DNA from: an uncultured Spirochaetaceae bacterium
GTDB lineage: Bacteria; Spirochaetota; Spirochaetia; Treponematales; Treponemataceae
Direction of reading: 5' to 3'
Assembly: GCA_902766345.1 (NCBI GenBank)
Contig: CACXDK010000179.1
Location: 1 to 17,833, forward strand
Length of the DNA: 17,833 nt
The notes beneath the pieces were generated by a model. It did not search any database, was not told the DNA's origin, and worked only from the letters and a program-made list of their open reading frames with translations. The first letter of the stretch is position 1; every line of letters starts with the position of its first letter. This document shows positions 1 through 7,333 of this stretch, in pieces. A program made the translations under genes and the position numbers.

Positions 1-3
1 AAT

Positions 4-85
4 GGGGAGTTTCCCGAGTGGTCAAAGGGGGCAGACTGTAAATCTGTTGGCTCGTCCTTCGTAGGTCCGAATCCTTCACTCCCCA
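4..85 (+). tRNA. tRNA-Tyr (GTA anticodon)
   Basis: Class II tRNA with a long variable arm, as expected for bacterial tyrosine tRNA. The 7-bp acceptor stem pairs 4-10 with 78-84 without mismatch, and the discriminator base is A85. The anticodon loop (36-42) carries GTA at 38-40, reading UAU/UAC. The D arm is normal (CCC 13-15 with GGG 27-29, GG present in the loop). CCA is not encoded: A85 is followed by GTAG, so the CCA end must be added enzymatically. Oddities: the T stem (61-65 with 73-77) has a T62-T76 mismatch; the T loop (66-72) begins TCC rather than TTC, so position 55 is C; the variable arm and the last anticodon-stem pair are also weak. Isotype is certain; full functionality is less so. 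Confidence 0.93.
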
Positions 86-90
86 GTAGT

Positions 91-119
91 GCACCGAAGT
101 AAGTCGGTGCTTTTTTTTT
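91..119 (+). terminator. Intrinsic terminator of tRNA-Tyr
   Basis: A perfect 7-bp GC-rich stem (91-97 pairing with 104-110) with a 6-base loop, followed directly by nine T residues (111-119). It starts 6 bases after the tRNA and fits a Rho-independent terminator for that transcript. Confidence 0.92.
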
Positions 120-146
120 GCCAAAAAAAGTTTTTCATAGTAGAAT
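118..146 (+). promoter_or_regulatory. Candidate sigma-70 promoter for the MBL-mltG-dnaG-rpoD operon
   Basis: TTGCCA at 118-123 (5 of 6 to TTGACA), a 17-base spacer, and TAGAAT at 141-146 (5 of 6 to TATAAT). Transcription would begin near 153, leaving a short leader of about 33 bases before the first start codon. The -35 box begins in the last T residues of the tRNA terminator. A second -10-like TATACT at 164-169 lacks a good -35 partner. Prediction from sequence only. Confidence 0.5.
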
Positions 147-175
147 AATATCCATAATTGAGGTATACTTAACTT

Positions 176-181
176 AGGAGG
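176..181 (+). promoter_or_regulatory. Strong Shine-Dalgarno that sets the MBL start
   Basis: Perfect AGGAGG only 4 bases before the GTG at 186. An ATG at 184 overlaps this GTG in another frame but gives only eight codons before a stop, so GTG 186 is the start that yields the conserved protein. Confidence 0.7.
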
Positions 182-185
182 ATAT

Positions 186-1130
186 GTGGTTATTCATTTT
201 TGGGGTGTAAGAGGTTCAATCCCAACACCATTAACCCCTGAGCAAGTACAAGCTAAGATAGTTGCAGCTGTAGAACGCATTACACCTAGGGATATTGCAA
301 GTCAGGATGCAAGAACTCGTTTTTTAGCAACATTACCAGATTGGCTCTTTGGTTCTTTAGGTGGAAATTCTCCATGTGTAGAATTAGAGACTGACAATGG
401 TAATACATTTATTTTAGATGCTGGGTCAGGACTTCGGGAATATGCTGTTCATGGACATCACCCAAAGGATTCAATTTATAGAATCTTCATATCACATTTT
501 CATTGGGATCATATACAGGGAATTCCTTTTTTCAATCCAGTTTTTAATCCAAAGGCAAAAATAGAGTTGTATTCTGCATTTCCTGATGCAGAACGCATTT
601 TAAGTGTTCAGAATTCATGTCCATATTTTCCTCCAAACTGTAAGTGGGAAAACATAAAAGATAGATTTCATTTTCATCTGTTAAAGAATCATCAGAGTTT
701 TATACTGAATGGTATAAAAATTTCAATGATAAAAATGAAACATCCTGGAAATTCATATACATATTCTTTTGAAGAAAATGGTAAAAAGATTATTTATGCA
801 ACTGATGTTGAACTTAGACCAGAAGATTTTGATACATCTATAGAGTATAACCATTTTTTTGATAATCCTGATGTTCTTATTCTTGACAGCCAGTACAATT
901 ATGATGAAGCTGAGCGAAAAAAGAACTGGGGGCATAATATTGTATTTAAGGCCGTTGATTTTGCAAACTTATACAAAGCAAAAAAACTGTATCTTTTTCA
1001 TCATGAACCAACATATAGTGATCAAAAAATCTATTCTATTTTGCATGCTGCAAGATGGTATGCAGAATCCAGTGCCAATAAAAATCTTGAAATTGAACTT
1101 GCTATAGAAGGACAGGAAATAGAGATTTAA
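186..1130 (+). CDS. Metallo-beta-lactamase-fold hydrolase
   Basis: A 314-residue soluble protein of the MBL superfamily, whose members are metal-dependent hydrolases of phosphodiesters and other esters. It opens with the motif FWGVRGSIPTP (residues 5-15). The metal-binding signature HxHxDH is complete at residues 104-109 (H104, H106, D108, H109). Further likely ligands are H186 (KHPG), D207 (ATDVE) and H272 or H273 (LFHHEP). About 45 residues separate the N-terminal motif from the conserved GGNSPCVEL (59-67), a helical insertion. There is no signal peptide. The start is GTG at 186, placed by the SD and by the position of FWGVRGS. It is the first gene of the operon and ends one base before mltG (TAATATG). 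The substrate cannot be read from the sequence; an RNase Z/PhnP-like phosphodiesterase or a cyclic-nucleotide enzyme are both possible. Confidence 0.88.
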   Translation: MVIHFWGVRGSIPTPLTPEQVQAKIVAAVERITPRDIASQDARTRFLATLPDWLFGSLGGNSPCVELETDNGNTFILDAGSGLREYAVHGHHPKDSIYRIFISHFHWDHIQGIPFFNPVFNPKAKIELYSAFPDAERILSVQNSCPYFPPNCKWENIKDRFHFHLLKNHQSFILNGIKISMIKMKHPGNSYTYSFEENGKKIIYATDVELRPEDFDTSIEYNHFFDNPDVLILDSQYNYDEAERKKNWGHNIVFKAVDFANLYKAKKLYLFHHEPTYSDQKIYSILHAARWYAESSANKNLEIELAIEGQEIEI

Positions 1131-1131
1131 T

Positions 1132-2196
1132 ATGATAAAAAAAATACTCGCATGGTTTGTTGCCATTATTGCTATAATTGCAGTTATGGCGGTTTCTATA
1201 TTTTTTTATGCGATAAGACCTATTTCTGATGAACAGTCTGAAATTGTTTATGAATTGCATGTGCCTAAGGGAATGTCTGTAAAAGATGTTTCTCAAGAGT
1301 TGCAGAATAGAAACATAATAAAATCATGGATATTCTTTTATTCTGCTGCTAGATTTTCTATTTTTGATAAAACAAAATCTTTTAGTTTAAAAAGTGGCGT
1401 TTATACTGTTAAAAGCAGTATGTCTTTGAAAGAATTATATATGCTTTTGCAAACAGGTGTGGCTACAAATATAAAACTTAGTATTCCAGAAGGTTTAACT
1501 ATAACAAAAACAGCAGCGGAACTTGAAAAAGCAAATGTATGTAATGCTCAAGAATTCATTAATGCCTGTAATGATATTGAGATGCTTGAAAAATATGCAG
1601 AAAATGAAGGTTATGCAATTCCTAAAGGTAAAAATCTTGAGGGATATTTGTTTCCAGATACATATTTTTTTATAGAAGGAATGTCTGTAGAAAGTATCAT
1701 TGCAAAATTTCTTGATAATTTCTTTGATAAGGTATCTGGAATAGAAGAACTAAAGGGAATAACTCCTGAAAAATTTTATGACATATTGATATTGGCTTCT
1801 ATTGTTGAAAGAGAATACAGAGTTTCTGAAGAGGCTCCGCTTATTGCAAGTGTTTTTGTAAACAGAATAAACAATAATATAGGTTTGTATTCATGTGCTA
1901 CAATTGAATATATTATCAGTGAAATTCAGAAATTGCCTCATCCAGATCGTATAACTTATAATGATCTAAAGATAGATAATCCTTATAATACATATAAATG
2001 GGCTGGTTTACCACCAGGACCTATATCCAATCCAGGACTTATTTCACTAAAAGCAGCTGCAAAACCAGCCAAAACGGATTACTTTTACTTTGTACTTACA
2101 GATCCTTCTACGGGTAGTCATACATTTTCCAAAAGTTTTGATCAGCATATAAAAGCTGAAAACCTGTATACAAAAAAAACACCTGTAAAAAAATGA
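1132..2196 (+). CDS. mltG: Endolytic peptidoglycan transglycosylase MltG
   Basis: Inner-membrane lytic transglycosylase of the YceG/MltG family, which cleaves nascent glycan strands and is thought to set strand length and release them from synthesis. It has a single N-terminal membrane anchor (about residues 4-28) with the rest outside the cytoplasm. A LysM-like segment covers about 40-120. The catalytic domain contains ASIVERE with the expected catalytic glutamate at about E226, and the family signature NPYNTYKWAGLPPGPISNPG at about 283-302. The 354-residue length is normal. The ATG at 1132 lies one base after the previous stop and the last four bases overlap dnaG (ATGA), so translation is probably coupled on both sides. 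Adjacency of mltG to dnaG/rpoD links wall remodelling and replication priming in one transcript. Confidence 0.96.
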   Translation: MIKKILAWFVAIIAIIAVMAVSIFFYAIRPISDEQSEIVYELHVPKGMSVKDVSQELQNRNIIKSWIFFYSAARFSIFDKTKSFSLKSGVYTVKSSMSLKELYMLLQTGVATNIKLSIPEGLTITKTAAELEKANVCNAQEFINACNDIEMLEKYAENEGYAIPKGKNLEGYLFPDTYFFIEGMSVESIIAKFLDNFFDKVSGIEELKGITPEKFYDILILASIVEREYRVSEEAPLIASVFVNRINNNIGLYSCATIEYIISEIQKLPHPDRITYNDLKIDNPYNTYKWAGLPPGPISNPGLISLKAAAKPAKTDYFYFVLTDPSTGSHTFSKSFDQHIKAENLYTKKTPVKK

Positions 2197-3992
2197 ATTT
2201 TATTTCAAAAGAATCTATTGATGAAGTTGAATCTAAAATTGATATTGTCCATGTAGTAGGAGAATATGTACCTCTTACACAGCGAGGAAGTACATGGTTT
2301 GGCTGTTGCCCATTTCATCATGAAAAGACACCTTCTTTTTCTGTAGATGGAGATAGAAAATTTTATTATTGTTTTGGTTGTCATGCTGCAGGCAATGTGT
2401 TTAAGTTTTTACAGGAAATGGAAAAAGTTTCTTTTGCGGAATCTGTAGAAATACTTGCAAAAAAAGCAGGAGTTCAACTAAATTATGTCAATTCTGGAGA
2501 TGATTATCATAAACAAGATGAAAATGTAAAAAAAAAGGAAGAATACATAAATCTTTATACAAGAGTTGCTACTACATTTCATTATTTTCTTATGGAAACA
2601 GAATCTGGAAAATTTGCACTTGATTATATAACATCCAGAGGCTTAACAAAGGAAACTCTTGAAAAATTTAAATTAGGTTACAGTCCTGCTGATAGAAAAT
2701 GGTTGCATTCATTTTTACTAAAAAAGAATTTCTCTGAGGATTTTTTAAATAATTCGGGATTATTTAGTAAAAAATACCCAGAAATTGCTTTTTTCTCTGA
2801 TCGATTGATGTTTCCTATTTTTGATAAAAACGGAAATGTTGTAGCTATGGGCGGTCGTTTTTTACGAGGTGATTCCTCAAAGTCTCCTAAATATTTGAAT
2901 TCTGGCGATTTAATTCAATACAAAAAAGGAAGTGTTCTGTATGCTTTCAATTTTGCAAAAAAAGCGATGCGAGAATTTAAAAGAGTTATTTTCTGTGAAG
3001 GATATATGGATTGCATTGCATATCACCAATGTGGGATTGAATATGCCGTTGCCCCATTGGGAACTGCATTAACGGAAGAACATATTCGTATGGTAAAATC
3101 TTTTGCAGAAACAATATATTTATCTTTTGACAGTGACTCTGCAGGGCAGAATGCTACTAAAAAAGCTATTTTAATGTGCAGAAAGCAAGGCAAAACTGTA
3201 AAAGTTATAAGACTGAAAGGTGGTAAAGATCCTGCAGAAATTATGCTAAAATTTGGAACAGATGTCTTGACGGATGCTGTTGAATCTGCTATATTAGATA
3301 ATGATTTTTTATTAACTAAACTGCTAGAAGTCTACCCAAAAACAACACCTGAGAATAAAGCAAAAGCTTCACTTGCTTTTTTTACGTATATAGACGCATT
3401 GCAGTCTGATATCCAGAAAAATGCATGTCTTGAGCAACTCGGGCAGATGTACGGCATTGAAATGGAGGCGTTAAAAAAAGATTATACAAATCGGAAAGAT
3501 CTTTCTAAAAATATAAAAAATAATACGGTACATTCAAATACGGTAGAAATTCCTGCTGTAAAAATGTCAGCAGAATTAAGAGCTGTAATGACCGTTATCA
3601 CAGATGATAAAAAATTATTTGCACAAATGAAAGAGGCCGTTTCCGCCGAAAATCTTGAAGATAATAATGCAAAAACACTGTTTCTAATAATGGAGGAATG
3701 TTACAATTCTGATAATTATTCTGTAAGCAGTATATTAAACAGATGCGAAAATGATGAATTGAAGCAGCTTATATACGATTCTATCAATGAATTTTCGAAT
3801 CATGTTGAACAGTCTGCAAAAGACAGCATACAATTATTAAAAAGAAATGTTCTGGAAAGAAAGCGTGCGAAGACCCAAGAACTTATACATGCTTTTGAAT
3901 CCAGTTCGTTGAATGGAGACAAGGAGTATTTAAAAGAACTTCTTGCTCAAAAAATGGAAGTAGACAGGCAAATTGCCTTGTTAAAGGACTAA
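2193..3992 (+). CDS. dnaG: DNA primase DnaG
   Basis: Makes RNA primers for replication and works with the replicative helicase. The N-terminal CHC2 zinc finger has ligands C39, H42, C60 and C63. The catalytic core (about 120-370) includes the TOPRIM metal site: EGYMD with E269, and DSD with D313 and D315. The C-terminal part (about 460-599) is helical, fitting the helicase-interaction domain. At 599 residues it is full length. The ATG overlaps the mltG stop by four bases and has no clear SD of its own, which suggests translational coupling. rpoD follows 6 bases after the stop. The classical rpsU partner of primase operons is absent here. Confidence 0.97.
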   Translation: MNFISKESIDEVESKIDIVHVVGEYVPLTQRGSTWFGCCPFHHEKTPSFSVDGDRKFYYCFGCHAAGNVFKFLQEMEKVSFAESVEILAKKAGVQLNYVNSGDDYHKQDENVKKKEEYINLYTRVATTFHYFLMETESGKFALDYITSRGLTKETLEKFKLGYSPADRKWLHSFLLKKNFSEDFLNNSGLFSKKYPEIAFFSDRLMFPIFDKNGNVVAMGGRFLRGDSSKSPKYLNSGDLIQYKKGSVLYAFNFAKKAMREFKRVIFCEGYMDCIAYHQCGIEYAVAPLGTALTEEHIRMVKSFAETIYLSFDSDSAGQNATKKAILMCRKQGKTVKVIRLKGGKDPAEIMLKFGTDVLTDAVESAILDNDFLLTKLLEVYPKTTPENKAKASLAFFTYIDALQSDIQKNACLEQLGQMYGIEMEALKKDYTNRKDLSKNIKNNTVHSNTVEIPAVKMSAELRAVMTVITDDKKLFAQMKEAVSAENLEDNNAKTLFLIMEECYNSDNYSVSSILNRCENDELKQLIYDSINEFSNHVEQSAKDSIQLLKRNVLERKRAKTQELIHAFESSSLNGDKEYLKELLAQKMEVDRQIALLKD

Positions 3993-3998
3993 AGCTTA

Positions 3999-5969
3999 AT
4001 GAAACAGAAAACCTCTGATGAAACAGAATCAATGGAAACAGTCGATGGCTCTGAAAAGAAAACAAGAAAAAGAGCTGTAAAAGTCAAGGTTTCAAAGAAA
4101 TCTGCAGAACAGAAAAAAGATGAAAAAGCTTCTTCTGAAAATATGGAAGAATCTTCGGAATCTTCTGATACTGATGATAATCCAGAACAGTTAGAACCTG
4201 CTGTATTAAAGCTTTTGCAGTATGCTCAAAATAAAAAGGTTGTTTCTTGGGAAGAAATAACAGAAATCCTTACCATAGAATATGTAAATTCTCCTAGAAT
4301 GGAAAATGTCTTACAGTTACTTTCAACATATAACATTCAAGTAATGGATGAGACAGATAGTTTGATGGATGAAGAAGATGCCGATGAAGAGCTTGATGAT
4401 GATGAGGCAGATTCTGATGATATTTCTGTTGAATCAAAAATTGATGAAAACGGAAAACATAAACTTGTTGAAAATGGAGATCGTGATAATAGCATTGATG
4501 ACCCTATAAGACTTTATCTTAGGGAAATCGGTAAAGAAAATCTTCTGACAGCAGAGCAGGAAGTTACACTTTCAAAGAAAATGGAAGATGGTCAGAATAT
4601 TATAAAGAATGTTATAAAAAATTCTGGTATAATGATTCCTGAATTTCATAGTATTGCCCAAAAAGCATTTACGCGAATTGATCCTCATGAACCTGGACGT
4701 GCCCGTAAAGAAATTAATGAAGAAATGGCTGAAAAAAGACGTCTTAAGAGTTGCTATGGATCAATATTGAAATCTGTACTTCCACAAATAAAGCAATATA
4801 TTTCTCTAAAAAAACAGTTAAATGAAAACGATCAGAGTATGGAGATTTTCAAAGATGAAAATCTAAATAATCTTCATAATCTCATTTCTCCTGAATTACA
4901 GAAACTTGATATTCAAACTGAAGAAATAGAAAGATTTAGTGCCAAATTCCTTGATGCAACTGCAAAAATTGATGATTATCATCATAAGCAGGAAAAAAAG
5001 ATGAAGGAATTGCGTATTTCTGATACAGCTGGATTAAGATCTATCGGTCGACGCCTTGCAACTCATTCTGAAAGTGAAAAACTTGAACAAAGTCTTGGAA
5101 TGAATGCTGATGAAATCAGAGATATATATACGCAGATTCAAAAGATTGACAGAAAGCTGCGAAGAATTGAATATGATTTTGAGAACAATGTTGATGAAAT
5201 TCTTGAAATGACAAAAGAAATCCAACGCGGAAGATTTATGATGGAACAAGCTAAAAATAGATTAATAAATGCAAATTTACGTTTAGTTGTTTCCATTGCA
5301 AAAAAATATACAAACCGTGGTCTTCAGCTTTTTGATTTGATTCAGGAAGGTAATATTGGTTTGATAAAGGCTGTCGAAAAATTTGAATATCGTAAAGGAT
5401 ATAAATTTTCAACTTATGCCACTTGGTGGATCCGACAGGCAATTACCCGTTCTATTTCTGATCAAGCTCGTACAATTCGTGTTCCTGTACATATGATTGA
5501 GCAAATAAATAAAGTTGTACGAGAAAGTAGACAGTTAGTGCAAAAACTGGGTAGGGAACCTACAGATGAAGAAATTGCACAGCAGCTTTCATGGCCTGTT
5601 AGTAGAGTAAAACAAGTAAAGAATGTTGCTAGGGAACCAATTTCTCTAGAAACTCCTATTGGAGAAGAAGAAGACAGCTCTCTTGGAGATTTTATTGAAG
5701 ACAAGGAAGTTGAAAATCCAGCATCACAGACTGCATATACATTATTACAGGAACAACTCCGTTCTGTCTTGAATACTCTTCCATCTAGAGAACAGGAAGT
5801 TCTAAAAATGAGATTTGGTCTTGAAGACGGCTATTCTCTTACACTTGAGGAAGTAGGATTGTACTTTAATGTTACAAGAGAAAGAATTCGTCAGATTGAA
5901 GCAAAAGCACTGAGACGACTTAGACATCCTCGTAGAGCTTCGGGTTTGAGAGATTATATTGATACTTAA
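3999..5969 (+). CDS. rpoD: Housekeeping RNA polymerase sigma factor RpoD (sigma-70)
   Basis: Primary sigma factor, 656 residues. Order of regions: a charged leader (1-60, with a lysine/arginine-rich patch about 19-42), region 1.1 (about 63-118), a strongly acidic linker (about 117-150), region 1.2 (about 164-200), a long helical non-conserved region (about 205-405), regions 2.1-2.4 (about 414-500, with [17 protein letters not shown] and the promoter-recognition stretch [16 protein letters not shown]), region 3 (about 500-570), and region 4 with the helix-turn-helix [20 protein letters not shown] (about 625-645). The presence of 1.1 and the non-conserved insertion marks it as a group 1 sigma. 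An AAAGGA at 3983-3988 gives a workable SD for the ATG at 3999. Last gene of the tightly packed first block. Confidence 0.97.
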   Translation: MKQKTSDETESMETVDGSEKKTRKRAVKVKVSKKSAEQKKDEKASSENMEESSESSDTDDNPEQLEPAVLKLLQYAQNKKVVSWEEITEILTIEYVNSPRMENVLQLLSTYNIQVMDETDSLMDEEDADEELDDDEADSDDISVESKIDENGKHKLVENGDRDNSIDDPIRLYLREIGKENLLTAEQEVTLSKKMEDGQNIIKNVIKNSGIMIPEFHSIAQKAFTRIDPHEPGRARKEINEEMAEKRRLKSCYGSILKSVLPQIKQYISLKKQLNENDQSMEIFKDENLNNLHNLISPELQKLDIQTEEIERFSAKFLDATAKIDDYHHKQEKKMKELRISDTAGLRSIGRRLATHSESEKLEQSLGMNADEIRDIYTQIQKIDRKLRRIEYDFENNVDEILEMTKEIQRGRFMMEQAKNRLINANLRLVVSIAKKYTNRGLQLFDLIQEGNIGLIKAVEKFEYRKGYKFSTYATWWIRQAITRSISDQARTIRVPVHMIEQINKVVRESRQLVQKLGREPTDEEIAQQLSWPVSRVKQVKNVAREPISLETPIGEEEDSSLGDFIEDKEVENPASQTAYTLLQEQLRSVLNTLPSREQEVLKMRFGLEDGYSLTLEEVGLYFNVTRERIRQIEAKALRRLRHPRRASGLRDYIDT

Positions 5970-5974
5970 TTTGT

Positions 5975-6009
5975 AATATATAGACATGATTTTATAAATT
6001 CTATATATT
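5975..6009 (+). promoter_or_regulatory. Candidate promoter overlapped by a 10-bp inverted repeat
   Basis: TAGACA at 5981-5986 (5 of 6 to the -35 consensus), 17-base spacer, TATATT at 6004-6009 (5 of 6 to the -10). The same DNA carries a perfect 10-bp inverted repeat (5975-5984 with 6000-6009, 15-base loop) that includes both boxes. It may drive the zinc-ribbon gene and rnpB, and the repeat could be an operator or the weak 3' hairpin of rpoD. There is no T-run after it, so a classical terminator is unlikely. The high A+T content makes chance matches plausible. Confidence 0.4.
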
Positions 6010-6050
6010 TATATACTAGAGCATTTTACAGAAAACAGGGGATACTTCAA

Positions 6051-6929
6051 ATGGCAGAAATGCAAATGACCGAAGTTTTAGACAAGCTGAAAAATCTTCA
6101 AGATGTGCTTGCTAAAAAATATGAAATAGAAGCAGAAGTTGAAGAGCTTCCAAAGAGTCTTAATGACAAGACTGAAGTTTTAGAGCGTTCAAAAAAAGAA
6201 TTTATAGATAAAAACGGTGAGTATGAAGAAGAAAAGGCAAAGGTTGCAACATTGAAAATGCAGCTTGAAGAAGCTGAACGTTCAAGAGAAGCCGGCGAAA
6301 AGAGTATGGATTCTATAAAAACTCATCGTGAATATGAGGTTCTTGATAAGCAGATTTCTGAAGCTCAGGCAAAAGAAGATAGTATTCGTAAAGAACTCCA
6401 GAAAGAAGAAAAGAAACTTGCAGAAATAAATGATGATTTGAAAAGTGAAGAAGAACTTATTGCAGATCTTGAAAAAGATGCAGAAGAAGTAAAGGGTAGC
6501 ATTGAAGAAGCTTTAGCAAAACATAATGCAGATTTAGTTGATTTGAAGGAACAAGAAAAAATTATGTCTGAAGGTATTGATTCAGAGATCATTTTTAAAT
6601 TCCAGAGAATTATTCAGAGAAACAGAAAGGGAATTGTTGCTGTTCGTGGAAATGTTTGCGATGGATGTCACATGATTCTTCCTGCACAGTTTGCAAATGA
6701 AATCCGTAGCGGTAAGAAAATTCTTTTTTGTCCTTATTGTAGTAGAATTCTGTATTATGAAGAATCTGGTGATAGTGAATCGAATTTCTTTTCAATTGAA
6801 GATGCTGGAAGTCTTGCTGATGATGAAGATTTACTTGAATCAGATGAAGAATTGGAGCTTTCTTCAGAGTCATCAGAATATGATGACGGCGAATCTGAAA
6901 ATCTTAAGTCATTAGATTCAGACGATTAA
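6051..6929 (+). CDS. Coiled-coil C4 zinc-ribbon protein (CdsZ/FlgZ/HP0958-like)
   Basis: A 292-residue protein. Residues about 5-175 are a long, highly charged helical hairpin, predicted coiled coil. Residues 203-230 form a four-cysteine zinc ribbon: CDGC (C203, C206) and CPYC (C227, C230), with the family context VRGNVCDGCHMILPAQ. The tail (about 240-292) is a low-complexity acidic run of Ser, Asp and Glu. This matches the DUF164 zinc-ribbon family; characterised relatives are H. pylori HP0958 (FlgZ) and chlamydial CdsZ, which bind RpoN and, for HP0958, flagellin mRNA. An RNA- or RNA-polymerase-associated role is therefore a reasonable guess, not shown. An AGGGGA SD at 6037-6042 lies 8 bases before the ATG. 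It sits between rpoD and rnpB, both for transcription or RNA processing. Confidence 0.85.
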   Translation: MAEMQMTEVLDKLKNLQDVLAKKYEIEAEVEELPKSLNDKTEVLERSKKEFIDKNGEYEEEKAKVATLKMQLEEAERSREAGEKSMDSIKTHREYEVLDKQISEAQAKEDSIRKELQKEEKKLAEINDDLKSEEELIADLEKDAEEVKGSIEEALAKHNADLVDLKEQEKIMSEGIDSEIIFKFQRIIQRNRKGIVAVRGNVCDGCHMILPAQFANEIRSGKKILFCPYCSRILYYEESGDSESNFFSIEDAGSLADDEDLLESDEELELSSESSEYDDGESENLKSLDSDD

Positions 6930-6940
6930 TCAGATAAAAT

Positions 6941-7308
6941 AGGGGATATAAAGTTGTCGTGCAGATACTTACTTATGATAGTAGGGATCTGTGAGGAAAA
7001 GTCCGGGCTCCACCGGATATGATGCCGGATAATAACCGGGAAGACGGTTTGATTAATTATCAAACCGTCTTACAGATAGTGCTTCAGAAAATAACCGCCT
7101 GCATAAACAGGTAAGGGTGAAAAGGCAGGGTAAGAGCCTACCGCGTCTCTGGTAACAGAAACGGCATAAGTAAACCTCATCAGGAGCAAAACCATGCAGC
7201 GGTTTGTCATCCGGACTTACACCGCGGGTAGGTTGCTGGAAATATCAGGCAATTGATATTGTAGATAGATGACTGCTAATCCAGAACCCGGCTTATTTTA
7301 TATCCTCT
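6941..7308 (+). ncRNA. rnpB: RNase P RNA, bacterial class A
   Basis: Catalytic RNA of RNase P, which matures tRNA 5' ends. Ends are set by the P1 helix (6941-6952 with 7297-7308, one G-T pair). P2 pairs 6952-6958 with 7268-7274, so one base at the P1/P2 boundary is ambiguous. P3 starts as CAGAT 6962-6966 with ATCTG 6987-6991. The conserved GAGGAAA...GTCCGGGCTCC is at 6993-7011, GGTAAGGGTGAAA at 7110-7122, and the P4 3' partner CAGAACCCGGCTTA at 7282-7295. P18 is 7241-7248 with 7253-7260, capped by a GCAA tetraloop. Variable parts: a 13-bp P9-like hairpin (7041-7053 with 7059-7071), a P12 of only 4 bp (7098-7101 with 7108-7111), and a P15 (7199-7203 with 7221-7225) without an evident GGU in its loop. 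CR-I has one extra A. The gene starts 11 bases after the zinc-ribbon stop; I found no convincing promoter of its own. Confidence 0.97.
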
Positions 7309-7333
7309 TTTATATTTTGGGAGTTAGTACATA

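Noticed and set aside
164..169. TATACT as the -10 box of the first operon
   Set aside because: No -35-like sequence at suitable spacing; the pair at 118-123 and 141-146 is clearly better.
6935..6940. TAAAAT as the -10 box of an rnpB promoter
   Set aside because: No -35 match lies at 16-18 bases, and the implied start (about 6947) would cut into the P1 helix.
7041..7071. 13-bp hairpin as a transcription terminator
   Set aside because: No T-run follows and it lies inside the RNase P RNA, at the place of a peripheral helix.
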